A stretch of DNA of 64,000 nucleotides from an uncultured Myxococcales bacterium (GCA_937980205.1 CALJKW010000025.1:1-64000), one strand, 5' to 3'; shown: positions 24,785 through 33,479, numbered from the stretch's first letter. Notes: generated by a model from the sequence alone, not told the origin. Translations and numbers: made by a program.

Positions 24785-25699
24785 GTGCTGCTCATCTTCA
24801 CGGTGCTCGCCGCTGCCGACCCCGAGGCGTGCGCCCGCGTCGACCGGCTCGACAAGCAGCTGGCCGCGGTCCGCGCGCCGCTGCCGGCCGCCGCCGAACG
24901 CAGCTACGTCGACGAGGAAGGCGAGCTGATGCTCCGCGCGCTCGCGACCGTCGAGCCTGCCGCGGTCGACGAGCTGCTCGAGCTGAAGGCCGCCGGGCGC
25001 GCCAGACTGGCCGAGTTCCTCGGCACGCTTTCGAAGGACAGCAGCCTCACGTTCGCCGTCGAGCAGGTGCTGCAGGACGTGGACGACGAGCTCACGCGGG
25101 CCGCGAGCCTGAAGCGAATCTTCACTCCGGCCCGCGCCGCCGAGGCGAAGGCGCGGCTCGCGTCGAGGCGCTTCGCCGGCTGGGAGAAGCTGTTCGGGCC
25201 CGACGAGAGCACCGCGCGCGACGACCTCGGCACGCTGGTGCGCAACGCCGGCCTGAGCCCCGAGCGCTGGGCGCCGACGGTCGCGTGGTTCGGCGGCGGC
25301 ATGTCGGACCCTGCGACGCGCTGCGCCTCGGGCACGCCGCCGGGCAGCGTGCTGCTCGGCAGCGCCCTCGCGCGCGGCGCCGACGGCGGGTGGAAGCAGG
25401 TGCTCGACGGCGCCGAGCTGGCCGCCTGGGCGCGCGCCGCCGCACGGGTGAAGTCGATGAGCGCGACCCGGCTCGAGGTGGGCTGCGGCAAAAAGAAGGT
25501 CGAGCCCAAGGTCCGCTACGACGCCGCGAAGCGCAGCGTCGACTACGACCAGGTGACGCGCGTGGGCTGCCTCGACGGCCTGCGCGGCAAGCTGCAGCTC
25601 AACCTGCCCGACCACGGCGCGATGCCCATGCGGAAGGCGGGAGACGTGACACCCGAGCCCGACTGGGCGCCGGTGCGCGCGAAGCTGCTCGCGCCGTAG
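24785..25699 (+). CDS. exported hypothetical protein
   Basis: About 304 aa from GTG 24785, giving a short signal-peptide-like start, MLLIFTVLAAADPEA. The body is helical with charged segments (LDKQLAAVRAPLP, ELMLRALATVEPAAVDELLE) and ends in a beta-rich part with Cys residues (RLEVGCGKKKVEPK, TRVGCLDGLRGKLQ). I recognise no family and no catalytic motif. It follows mgtE by 62 bp and converges on the DUF2092 operon. Codon usage is like its neighbours. Confidence 0.75.
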   Translation: MLLIFTVLAAADPEACARVDRLDKQLAAVRAPLPAAAERSYVDEEGELMLRALATVEPAAVDELLELKAAGRARLAEFLGTLSKDSSLTFAVEQVLQDVDDELTRAASLKRIFTPARAAEAKARLASRRFAGWEKLFGPDESTARDDLGTLVRNAGLSPERWAPTVAWFGGGMSDPATRCASGTPPGSVLLGSALARGADGGWKQVLDGAELAAWARAAARVKSMSATRLEVGCGKKKVEPKVRYDAAKRSVDYDQVTRVGCLDGLRGKLQLNLPDHGAMPMRKAGDVTPEPDWAPVRAKLLAP

Positions 25700-25781
25700 C
25701 GGCGTTCGGGGGCCGACCTTCTGGAGTGTCGGGCAGCCGCAGCGGCGCGTGGCCGCTGAGGGCCACCCGTCACAGCTGCGC

Positions 25782-25991
25782 TCACCAGTAGGCGGACTGT
25801 GCCGCGCTCGTCGCGACCACCGCGCGTCGCGTGGTGCGCCGCGCGACGCCCGCGTAGCTGACCGGCGTCATCGGCCGGCCGACCACGGCGGGCACTTCGC
25901 TCGTGACGGACCACGGAATCGGCAGCGCCGTCGCCGCGGCGGCGAACAGCATCGAGACGGTGAGGGTGGTGTTGATGGCGAAGCGAGTCAT
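25782..25991 (-). CDS. small exported protein partner of DUF2092 gene
   Basis: A 69-aa protein that starts with MTRFAINTTLTVSMLFAAAA, a clear signal peptide, leaving a mature part of about 45 residues with PVSYAGVARRTTRRAVV. The ATG overlaps the stop of the upstream DUF2092 gene (ATGA), so it is translationally coupled. No Cys and no known domain. The Arg-rich mature part could bind an anionic partner such as LPS; this is speculation. The real gene is this short frame, not its N-terminal extension. Confidence 0.75.
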   Translation of the reverse strand: MTRFAINTTLTVSMLFAAAATALPIPWSVTSEVPAVVGRPMTPVSYAGVARRTTRRAVVATSAAQSAYW

Positions 25992-26812
25992 GGCGAGCTC
26001 CGGTGCGGGGCGCGCGCCTGTGACGGCGCGGCAGGGGTGAGGGAGGTGGTCTTCGTGGCGCGCTCGATGCGCTTGGCGTTCGGCGGCACCTTCACGGTGA
26101 ACGTCTCGGCCGAGAGCTTCACCGACGGCTCCCACCTGCTGAGCTCGAGGGTGAACTGCGGGTGCCCGGGCATGTCTTTGCTGGTGATGACGTACCGCAG
26201 CGGCACGGGCTGCTCGCCGTCCTGGATCCAGATCTGCCAGTCGAGGTCCTTCTCGTTGATGGCCAGATGATGCGCCATCACGTCGCCGATCGGCTCGAGC
26301 CCGATGTAGCGGCCGGTCTGCAGGCCGTCGATGAGCTCCTCGTACGGGCTGGCGACGAGGAAGTCGCCACCGGGCGCGTCGACTTCCAACGTGTCGCGCA
26401 CCCTGTCGACGAGCGCGTCGAGCGTCTTGGGCGCGGTGCCCTTCGCGTAGGCGTTCTTGTCGTGGTTGATGAGCACGACGCTCTCGCCGTCGGAGGCGAG
26501 GGTGGCGCGACCGTTCGGGCCCCGGCGGTCGATGCGCAGCTTGTTGGGTCGGGCCACGGTGAGCTGCTGCTGCTTGAGCTCCTGCACCTTCTGGCCTTCG
26601 GTGGTGACCAGCTCGTCCACCACCACCGCCTGGACGCGGAACGTCTTCAAGCGCCCGAGGTAGTCGCTCATCCTCTTGAGCTGCGTGTCAGCCCTCGGGT
26701 CGATGACGCCCTCTTCCTCGGCCGCTGCTCCCTGCTCCGGCTGATCCGCCGTCTGGGCCAACGCGGCCGACGCCGCGAGCGCCGCCAGCAGTATCCATCT
26801 CGTCCTTCGCAT
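25988..26812 (-). CDS. DUF2092 family periplasmic protein (LolA/LolB-like fold)
   Basis: A 274-aa protein with a signal peptide (ILLAALAASAALAQ). Residues about 40-245 match the DUF2092 pattern: MSDYLGRLKTFRVQAVVVDELV, then VARPNKLRIDRRGPNGRATL and ASDGESVVLINHDKNAYAKG. These proteins share the LolA/LolB half-barrel fold and are thought to carry lipid-like ligands in the periplasm. An AAAGGAG Shine-Dalgarno lies 7 bases before the ATG. It forms a two-gene operon with the overlapping 69-aa exported protein. A 325-bp gap lies upstream. Confidence 0.9.
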   Translation of the reverse strand: MRRTRWILLAALAASAALAQTADQPEQGAAAEEEGVIDPRADTQLKRMSDYLGRLKTFRVQAVVVDELVTTEGQKVQELKQQQLTVARPNKLRIDRRGPNGRATLASDGESVVLINHDKNAYAKGTAPKTLDALVDRVRDTLEVDAPGGDFLVASPYEELIDGLQTGRYIGLEPIGDVMAHHLAINEKDLDWQIWIQDGEQPVPLRYVITSKDMPGHPQFTLELSRWEPSVKLSAETFTVKVPPNAKRIERATKTTSLTPAAPSQARAPHRSSP

Positions 26813-27137
26813 GCGTGTCTCCTTTCGCGAGGTGACGCGACGGGAGGCGGTTGCAAGCCGCGCTCCGGCACGGGCGCACGCGACGAGCGCGTCGCGCGGT
26901 TCAGTGAAAACGCCGGTCTCGCAGCCGCTCCATCGACCGCGCGGTCGAGGCGCGACTGCGACCTCGTACTTCGGCTCGAACCGGTCCGCGGATGTCCTCG
27001 CGCAGAGCTGAGATCGAACGAGACAACCTCGGCGTCGGGGTGAGGCGTTCGGCGATGACCTGCGCGTTCAACGCGTCGGGAACGCCGGGGCCAGTCCCCG
27101 CAACTCCGCCGGTCAGCGTCGGCTGCGTGCGGCACCT
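26813..27137. other. 325-bp gene-free region upstream of the DUF2092 operon
   Basis: No coding region or RNA gene is recognisable. It contains a perfect 16-bp palindrome, TCGACCGCGCGGTCGA, at 26933-26948, about 120 bp upstream of the DUF2092 start, and should contain the operon promoter. Confidence 0.6.
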
Positions 27138-27755
27138 TCAACGCGGCGTGATGGGCAGACCGCGGCGCTCGCGCGAGATGCGGGTCTCTTCGGCGGCCTG
27201 GCGGGCGATGGGGCCGTAGTTGTTGGTGCCGAGAATGCCGCCGCCGAGGTCCATGAGGTTGCGGCCGACCTCGGTGTAGTTCGTGTGACCGAGCACGGCC
27301 AGGCGGTTGAAGCTGCTGTAGGCGCCGTTCTCGCGGAACAGCGCGCCGTGAATGCCGATGAAGTGGCGGAAGACGTCGCCGGGCGGCTGGCGGCGGTAGA
27401 GGTCGATGGCGGCGCGGTGCAGCGACTCGCGCATCGACTCGCTGTAGGTGCGGGTGTTGCGGTCGTAGCCCGACTCTCCGCGCTGAAACTGGGCCTGCAT
27501 GCCGACCATGCGCCGCCACTCCCCGGCGGAGCGCGGGTCGATGCGCGCCATCTGCTCGTAGAAGTCGGGACGGCCGATGTGCCGGGTGAGCAGCTCGACG
27601 TTGGCGCGGCGCTGCTGACTGTTGGCGCGTATTGCCGCACGCGCGGCGCGAATTCGCGGCGAGAGGGCGCTCTCGGGGACGACCGTCAGGCGCGACGAGG
27701 CGTTCGAGCGGGGAGGAGGCGGCGGGAGCTGACGGCGGGAGACCGTGGAGGCCAT
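27138..27755 (-). CDS. hypothetical protein, no recognised family
   Basis: About 205 aa from ATG 27755 (MASTVSRRQLPPPPPRSNAS); an alternative GTG lies at 27773. The N-terminus is low-complexity and Pro-rich. Residues about 45-205 are helical and include NVELLTRHIGRPDFYEQMAR, EWRRMVGMQAQFQRGESGYD and DVFRHFIGIHGALFREN. No signal peptide, membrane segment or catalytic motif is visible. It lies on the same strand as, and 146 bp downstream of, the ECF sigma gene, so it may be a target or co-transcribed gene. Confidence 0.75.
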   Translation of the reverse strand: MASTVSRRQLPPPPPRSNASSRLTVVPESALSPRIRAARAAIRANSQQRRANVELLTRHIGRPDFYEQMARIDPRSAGEWRRMVGMQAQFQRGESGYDRNTRTYSESMRESLHRAAIDLYRRQPPGDVFRHFIGIHGALFRENGAYSSFNRLAVLGHTNYTEVGRNLMDLGGGILGTNNYGPIARQAAEETRISRERRGLPITPR

Positions 27756-27901
27756 GGTCTCGTCCGTACGCACGCCCCAGACAGGTGGATTTTCTCCCTC
27801 GGCCGCCGCGGCGCACCCATGGGCTGCGCGCGCACGACCACATGTCGGTGCGTGTCGCCGAGCAGCTGCCCATCACCCTCACCGACGACGGCGGCGAGCC
27901 G

Positions 27902-28483
27902 TCACAGCGCTTGCGACAAAGGGCGCAGGCGCGCTTCGAGCTGGTGCGGCGGGCCGTGCAGCCGCTGGAGCTCGCGGGAGAGCGCCTCGCGCGCGCGACG
28001 CAGCCGCGACGCGGCGGTGCCCTCGGGAATCTGGAGGGCCTCGGCGGTCTCGCGCTTGGTGAGGCCTTCGAGCTCGGCCAGCACGAGCACCTCGCGCAGC
28101 TCGCCGGGCAGGCGCGCGAGGAGGCGGTCGAGCAGCGCGAGGCTCCGCCGGCGCTCGACGAGCTCGTCGGCGCCGGGCAGCGAGTCGGCCACCTCCGGCA
28201 GCGCGTCGCCGAGCTCCTCTCGTCGCGAGCTCTCGTTGAGCCGCGCGCCGACGCGGAGCGCGACGCGCATCAGGAACGCGACCTCCCGGTCCGGTTGGAT
28301 GTCGGCGAGCCGCTGCTGGGCCACGACGAAGACCTGCTGCAGCCCGTCGTCGGCCAGCGCGGGCTCGAGCCCGCAGCGCCGCAGCACGCGCCAGACGGCG
28401 TCGGCGTTGGCCGCGAACATCACCGAGAGCCGGTGGCGGGCGGCGGCGTCAGCGAGGCGATGCGGGACCAAGGCGAGCTCCAT
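27902..28483 (-). CDS. ECF-type RNA polymerase sigma factor
   Basis: A 193-aa sigma-70 family factor with only regions 2 and 4. Region 2 spans about 20-90 (VMFAANADAVWRVLRRCGL, VFVVAQQRL) and region 4 about 117-170 (LLARLPGELREVLVLAELEG and the helix-turn-helix TKRETAEALQIPEGTAASRL). It would direct transcription of a stress or envelope regulon. No anti-sigma factor lies beside it, so regulation is not evident from context. It is divergent from an AraC-type gene across 83 bp. Confidence 0.92.
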   Translation of the reverse strand: MELALVPHRLADAAARHRLSVMFAANADAVWRVLRRCGLEPALADDGLQQVFVVAQQRLADIQPDREVAFLMRVALRVGARLNESSRREELGDALPEVADSLPGADELVERRRSLALLDRLLARLPGELREVLVLAELEGLTKRETAEALQIPEGTAASRLRRAREALSRELQRLHGPPHQLEARLRPLSQAL

Positions 28484-28566
28484 GTCGAGCGCCAGGGTAC
28501 GCAGCCCTGACGTTCGTTCAGGCGCCAGTGTTGTTCTGTGCCGCGCCAGGGCGGTAGCGTCGCCGC

Positions 28567-29379
28567 GTGCTCCGCGTGCCGCTCTCCCGCCTGCTCGACG
28601 CCTCGCGCGCCGGCAGCCTGTGGTCCGACGCGGACATGATGGGCTGGCACCCGGTGCGCGGGGTGCTGGGCTTCACGCTGCCCCGCAGGCTCAGCCAGGA
28701 GGCGCTCGCCCCCCTGGTGGCGAGCATCGACCGGTTGGCCCGGGAGCGCCGCGGCCCGCGCGAGCTCGTGCTCGATGCCTCGCGCCTCGAGAGCGAGGGG
28801 CTCGACGGCGCGACGCTCGCCGCGTTCCGCCGCGGCGTGCTCTCGCCGCTGCTCGAGCACCCCACGCGGGTCAGCCGGCTGCTGGTCGTGGCCGGCGACG
28901 GCCTGGCGCAGAGCGCCATCGCGGGCAGCGTGGTGCTCGCGCGCCCGCCGTTCGCCGTCGAGCTGCACCCGAGCCTCGACGCTGCGCTGCGGCGGCTGCA
29001 GCCGCGCGCGAGCTGGACGAGCGAGCTGCTCGGCGCCGTGCACAGCGAGCTGACGCCGCTCGGCCTGGTGTCGCGGGTGCGCGCGGTCATCGGGGAGGAG
29101 CCGGGCGTCTCACTGAGGGGGGCGGCCCGGCGGCTGTCGGTGGCGCCGCGCACGCTGCAGCGGGCGCTCTCGAGCGCGGCGACCACGTTCGCTGACGAGC
29201 GGCTCGACGTGCGGCTCGAGCTCGCCGCCAGCCGGCTGCGCCGCAGCGAGCAGAAGGTGAGCGCCATCGCGGCCGAGGTCGGCTACGCCTCGCTCCCGCA
29301 CTTCTTCACCATGTTCAAGAACCGCTTCGGTGTCTCACCCCGGGTGTTTCGCGTGCGCTCACAGCGGAGCCCGGCGTGA
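28567..29379 (+). CDS. AraC-family transcriptional regulator
   Basis: A 270-aa regulator. The N-terminal ~160 residues are not the usual cupin; they resemble a STAS-like or SpoIIAA-like layout (RRGPRELVLDASRLESEGLDG, TRVSRLLVVAGDGLAQSAIAG). The C-terminal ~95 residues are an AraC/XylS double helix-turn-helix: GVSLRGAARRLSVAPRTLQRAL and KVSAIAAEVGYASLPHFFTMFK with the F.P..FR end (FGVSPRVFRVR). Its start is GTG. Its stop overlaps the next gene's start (GTGA), so the two products probably work together. Confidence 0.92.
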   Translation: MLRVPLSRLLDASRAGSLWSDADMMGWHPVRGVLGFTLPRRLSQEALAPLVASIDRLARERRGPRELVLDASRLESEGLDGATLAAFRRGVLSPLLEHPTRVSRLLVVAGDGLAQSAIAGSVVLARPPFAVELHPSLDAALRRLQPRASWTSELLGAVHSELTPLGLVSRVRAVIGEEPGVSLRGAARRLSVAPRTLQRALSSAATTFADERLDVRLELAASRLRRSEQKVSAIAAEVGYASLPHFFTMFKNRFGVSPRVFRVRSQRSPA

Positions 29380-29981
29380 GCCTGGTGCGCGGCCTCGCGC
29401 TGGTGAACGACGTCGCGGTGCTGCGCCGTCTCTACGGAGATGCGATGGTCGCGCAGTTCGCCACCGCGCTCACTGCGGCCCAGCGCGCGGAGCTCGAGGC
29501 CGGGTTCCTTCCGGGGCGCTGGTACGACGAGGACATTCAGGCCCGGCTGTGCCAGTGGGTCTGCGGGCAGCTCGGCCGCGAGGGCGGGTTTCGCCTCGGA
29601 GTCGCCATCGGCCACTACCACGTCAACCGCGCCCAGCGCTTTCTCGCCCGCGTCGCGGGCCCGCGCCGGCTGCTCGACCGCGCGGCGGGGCTGTGGCGGT
29701 GGTGGCGCGACACGGGGCGAATGGAGGTAGAGCTGTTCGACCGCAAGGGGCGTGCGACGGTGGTGGTGCGCGAGCACCCGCTCCTCGCGACGCCGGGGTA
29801 CGCAGAGGTCTACGGCGGCTCGAGCGCGTTCCTGGTCGCGCTGTCGGGCGCCCGCAACGTGCGGCTGCGCATCGAGGAGGCCTCGCCCGCGCGGGTGGTG
29901 GCCGACGTGCGGTGGGCGCCTGACCGGGCCGACGGGGAAGGCTACTTTCACGTCGACGCTGCGCTCGCTTCGCTCCCGTGA
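29376..29981 (+). CDS. hypothetical protein coupled to AraC-type regulator (TIGR02265-like?)
   Basis: A 201-aa protein with a GTG start overlapping the AraC-type stop. It has no signal peptide or membrane helix. The pattern VAGPRRLLDRAAGLWRWWRD, TGRMEVELFDRKGRATVVVR and a late alpha/beta part (YGGSSAFLVALSGARNVRLR) is reminiscent of the myxobacterial TIGR02265/DUF2378 group of sensor-like proteins. I cannot confirm that without a profile search. If right, it could be a ligand-sensing partner of the regulator. Confidence 0.8.
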   Translation: MSLVRGLALVNDVAVLRRLYGDAMVAQFATALTAAQRAELEAGFLPGRWYDEDIQARLCQWVCGQLGREGGFRLGVAIGHYHVNRAQRFLARVAGPRRLLDRAAGLWRWWRDTGRMEVELFDRKGRATVVVREHPLLATPGYAEVYGGSSAFLVALSGARNVRLRIEEASPARVVADVRWAPDRADGEGYFHVDAALASLP

Positions 29982-30054
29982 GCGGCCGCTGTTCGTCTAA
30001 CTGCAACACGGGCGCGTGCGAGCTCGCCCCGGCGCGGAGAGCCGCTCGAGCGCT

Positions 30055-32436
30055 CTACTTCCCCAGCGAATCGAAGTCCTGCCGGCTCGAGTTCGCTCCC
30101 GGCTTGATGTCGATGACGAGCGAGCGCACCTCGCCGTTCGGGCCGTAGACCTTGAACACCTGCCGCCCCACGGGCACCGGCTTGGTGAACAGCGGCGTGG
30201 TGCCGAGCTCCTGGCCGTTGAGCGTCACCAGGAGCCCGGTCTGCTCCATCACCAGCGTGAGCGTCCCCGTCGGAGCCGGAGCCGGAGCCGCGGCCACCGG
30301 CTTCTTCTCCTCTTCGACCTCCTCCGGCTCTTCGGGCTTCTGTGACGCCGTCGTCCGCTTCGTCCGCTTCGGGCGCGTCGGCGTCTTCGACTTCTTCTCC
30401 GGCTCGGGCGCCGCCTCGACCTTCGCCACAGGCGCCGGAGCAGGCGCCGGCGTCGGCGCGACGGCGACCTCGTCCTTCTTCTCTACCTTCTCCGGCTCGG
30501 GCGCGGGCGCCGGCTCCGGCGTTCCGTTCAGCTTGCTCGCCGGCTGCGGTCCGACTGGCTGCGAAAACGGCCCGAGCTCCAGCGCGAACATGATGCCGGC
30601 GAGCGCCACCAGGCCCACGCCGACTCCACCTGCGATGAACAGCGGCAGCTTGCTCGTCGAAGGCGGTGCATCCTCGTCGCGGTCCGCCGTCTTCGCCGGC
30701 TCGTCGAACGGCCGCGCGATGGTGGTCTTCACGCCCGGGTCGTCGTCCTCGTCGTCGTAGGTCTCCCAGCCGTTGCCCTTCTGCAGCGGAGAAGGCTTGC
30801 CGACGTGGCCCGACGTCGTCGTCTCCTCCGAAGAGCGCGTGAACGCCTGCGCCGGAGGCGGAGGCGGAGGCACCGGCGGCGTCGGCGCCGGAGCCGGCAC
30901 CGGCGGCGGCAGCGGGTTCGGCTTGCGCGTCTGCGCCGCGGCCACCTGGTCCGGAGGAGCGAACAGGCCGCCCGGCAGAATCGCTGCGGGAATCGTCTTC
31001 GCGCCGACGTCGTCGTCGTCGTAGCCCGGGTTGCCCGGCAGCCCGCTCGGCGCGGTGATGACCGGCGACGGTGTCACCACCGGCATCGACGACAGCGACA
31101 TGCGCGGCGGCGGCATCGGCGGCGGAGGAGGCGCCGCCGCCGGGTCCGTCACCTCGCGCGTCTCGCCGGTGCTGGTCACCTCGTTGCGCCCCACCACCGG
31201 CGGTGGCGGCCGCGACACGCGGCTCTCCGGGCCTCTCGCGCGGGGCGGCGGAGACGTCACCGCGGGCGGCCGCATGCGCTCCGCTCCGTTCGCGGGCGAC
31301 GCCGCCGGCGGCGTCACCGCGCGCTCGCCTGGGTCCGTGCGAACCTTGTCGCGGTCGACCGCCTGGCCGGTCTCGCGCGCGGCCTGCAGCTCCTGCAGGA
31401 GCTTGCCGACCTTCAGCTCGCCGGTGTGCTCCCCGCTCATCCCCTGCGTCGACTCGATGAGGTCGCGCGTCTGCTTCACGCGGTCCTGGAAGTGGCGCAG
31501 CACCAGCTCGCCGCTCTGCTCGGGGTGCCAGATCTGCCCGTTCGCCGCCTTCTCGATGGCGCGCGCGAACTCGAGCGACGTCGTGAAGCGGCTGTCGCGG
31601 TCGCGCATCAGCGACTTCAGCACCACCGCGTCGATGGCCGGCGAGACGTCGGGGTTCAGGCGCGACGGCGGCGGAATCTCCTCGCGCAGCGCCGAGAGCA
31701 TGCCCTCTTCCGGCGTCTTGCCGTGGAACAGCCGCATGCCGGTGAGGCACTCGTGCAGCACCACGCCCAGCGAGAACACGTCCGAGCGCGCGTCGAGCGG
31801 CTCGCCGCGAATCTGCTCCGGGCTCATGTAGCCGCTCGTGCCCTTCACCATGCCGACGGTGGTGCGGCCGTTCGCCTTGCCGAGCGCCTTCGCGATGCCG
31901 AAGTCGAGGAGCTTCGTCGTGCCCTCGTACGTCACCATGATGTTCTTCTCGGCGACGTCGCGGTGAATCACCACCTGCTTGCGCCCGCGCGGGTCGGTGA
32001 ACGTGTGCGCGTAGTGAAGCGCCAGCGCCGTGTCGCGCACCGCGAGCAGGGTGAAGCCGATGGGAATCGGCTCCTTCGCCTGGCGGCACGCGCGCGCCAT
32101 CTCGACCAGCGTGCAGCCCTGCACGAACTCCATCGCGAGGAACAGCGTCTCGCCGTCGACGTCGAGGTCGAACACCTGCGCGATGTTCGGGTGGTTGAAG
32201 AGCGCCGTCGTCTTCGCCTCGTCGAGGAACATCCGCACGAACTCTTCCTCGCCGCGGATGTCCGGCAGAATCGACTTCAGCACCACAATCTTGCGGAACC
32301 CCGCGAGCCCTTTTTGGTACGCGAGGAAGATCTCGGACATGCCGCCGGTCGAGAGGCGGCACAGAACGTCGTACTTCCCCATCGTTCGGCGATCGAGCGC
32401 CGACGTGGGCCGCAAGTAGGGCTGTGCGGACATCAA
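30055..32436 (-). CDS. Ser/Thr protein kinase with Pro-rich linker, membrane helix and PEGA tail
   Basis: A 793-aa Hanks-type kinase. The kinase domain (about 20-290) has STGGMSEIFLA, Lys54, HRD (158-160), DFG (178-180) and GTSGYMSPEQ, all intact. A long low-complexity Pro/Ala/Thr linker (about 360-570) precedes a membrane helix (PLFIAGGVGVGLVALAGIMF), a second Pro/Lys-rich stretch and a C-terminal PEGA domain (TGTLTLVMEQTGLLVTLNGQ). The kinase core is closely similar to that of the gene at 10619-12388 (shared IMVTYEG..KLLDFGIAK). The gene converges on the AraC-linked gene and follows an EamA transporter gene by 21 bp. Confidence 0.94.
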   Translation of the reverse strand: MMSAQPYLRPTSALDRRTMGKYDVLCRLSTGGMSEIFLAYQKGLAGFRKIVVLKSILPDIRGEEEFVRMFLDEAKTTALFNHPNIAQVFDLDVDGETLFLAMEFVQGCTLVEMARACRQAKEPIPIGFTLLAVRDTALALHYAHTFTDPRGRKQVVIHRDVAEKNIMVTYEGTTKLLDFGIAKALGKANGRTTVGMVKGTSGYMSPEQIRGEPLDARSDVFSLGVVLHECLTGMRLFHGKTPEEGMLSALREEIPPPSRLNPDVSPAIDAVVLKSLMRDRDSRFTTSLEFARAIEKAANGQIWHPEQSGELVLRHFQDRVKQTRDLIESTQGMSGEHTGELKVGKLLQELQAARETGQAVDRDKVRTDPGERAVTPPAASPANGAERMRPPAVTSPPPRARGPESRVSRPPPPVVGRNEVTSTGETREVTDPAAAPPPPPMPPPRMSLSSMPVVTPSPVITAPSGLPGNPGYDDDDVGAKTIPAAILPGGLFAPPDQVAAAQTRKPNPLPPPVPAPAPTPPVPPPPPPAQAFTRSSEETTTSGHVGKPSPLQKGNGWETYDDEDDDPGVKTTIARPFDEPAKTADRDEDAPPSTSKLPLFIAGGVGVGLVALAGIMFALELGPFSQPVGPQPASKLNGTPEPAPAPEPEKVEKKDEVAVAPTPAPAPAPVAKVEAAPEPEKKSKTPTRPKRTKRTTASQKPEEPEEVEEEKKPVAAAPAPAPTGTLTLVMEQTGLLVTLNGQELGTTPLFTKPVPVGRQVFKVYGPNGEVRSLVIDIKPGANSSRQDFDSLGK

Positions 32437-32457
32437 GGGGACCTGAGGTCCCGAAGC

Positions 32458-33312
32458 TTACACCGCACTCTCCCGTAAGCCCACGAGGACGCCAGCGATG
32501 CAGAGCGCGGCTCCTACCAGGGTCGTAGCCGCTGGTCGGTCGCCCAAGAACAGCACCGCCAGGCCGAACGAGAACACCGGCGCGAGCTGGTTCGCGATGC
32601 CCGCCGTCACCGTCTTCGTGTAGCCCATCGCGTACGTGTAGAGCAGCTGCGCGATGAGGCTCACCACCGCCATCGCCGCGATGATCAGCCACGCCCGCCC
32701 GTCGGGCGCCGTCCACTGCGCCGCGGCGAGTGGTGCCGTGAGCAGGAAGCCGAAGAGGCAGAACGCGAAGTACACCGTGAACGCGTCGGTCGACTGGCGC
32801 AGGCCGCGCACCGACGTCGTCGCCGCGCCGCTCATCAGGCCCGAGAGCACGCCGGCCCCGATGCCGAGCGCGGTGATGGGGCGGCCGGCGTCGCCGGCTC
32901 CGAGCGCGACGAGCGCGGCGCCCGCCGTCGCGATGACCAGGCCGACCAGCACGTAGCGGCCCGACTTCTCCTCGAGGAACAGCGGCGCGAGCACCGCCGT
33001 GTAGCAGGGCGAGAGGAAGTTCAGCATCGTCGCCGGGCCCGGGCCGATCTGCCCGATGGCGAAGAAGTACAGGTACACCGCGCCGCAGCCCAGGAACGCG
33101 CGCAGCAACAGCAGCGGCCACCGCTCGAGCTGCGGCCGCCGTCCGCGCGCGAGGAAGAACGCGCCCATCGCGAGGGCTCCGAACGCGAAGCGCACCGCGA
33201 CGAGCTGCGCCGCGGAGACCGCGCCGTGCAGCGCGGCGACGAGCGTCGCCATGATGGCGAAGAAGAAGCTCGCCACGGCGAGGAGTGCGGGGCCTTTGGG
33301 CAGGGCGTTCAC
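32458..33312 (-). CDS. EamA/DMT-family transporter
   Basis: A 284-aa inner-membrane protein with about ten hydrophobic helices arranged as two EamA repeats (about 10-135 and 150-280). Repeat-boundary features include GAVYLYFFAIGQIGPGPATMLNFLSP and AQLLYTYAMGYTKTVTAGIANQLAPVF, typical of drug/metabolite exporters of the RhaT/YdcZ type. Substrate cannot be predicted. It probably shares a transcript with the downstream kinase gene. The upstream gap carries a long inverted repeat. Confidence 0.93.
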   Translation of the reverse strand: MNALPKGPALLAVASFFFAIMATLVAALHGAVSAAQLVAVRFAFGALAMGAFFLARGRRPQLERWPLLLLRAFLGCGAVYLYFFAIGQIGPGPATMLNFLSPCYTAVLAPLFLEEKSGRYVLVGLVIATAGAALVALGAGDAGRPITALGIGAGVLSGLMSGAATTSVRGLRQSTDAFTVYFAFCLFGFLLTAPLAAAQWTAPDGRAWLIIAAMAVVSLIAQLLYTYAMGYTKTVTAGIANQLAPVFSFGLAVLFLGDRPAATTLVGAALCIAGVLVGLRESAV

Positions 33313-33347
33313 GTGTCGTCTTTAGTCAGAGTCCGTCTCTCTGCGAC

Positions 33348-33457
33348 GTTCACGCTGAGCGGAGGCACGCGAAGCGGGCCGGAGTCGAAGCGGGCCCAAA
33401 GCCGTCCATCGGCCCGCTTCGACTGCGGCGCCTGCGGCGCCTCCGCTCAGCGTGAAC
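33348..33457. repeat. nested inverted repeat (cruciform-like intergenic element)
   Basis: The outer arms are perfect 19-bp complements: 33348-33366 and 33439-33457 (core TTCACGCTGAGCGGAGG). Inner arms, 33383-33396 and 33411-33424 (14 bp, AGTCGAAGCGGGCC), are also perfect complements. The element fills most of the gap between maf and the EamA gene and could fold into a long hairpin. A 17/19 match to one outer arm lies at 48969-48987. Confidence 0.85.
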
Positions 33458-33479
33458 GGCGGCGCGATGAATCTTCCGC

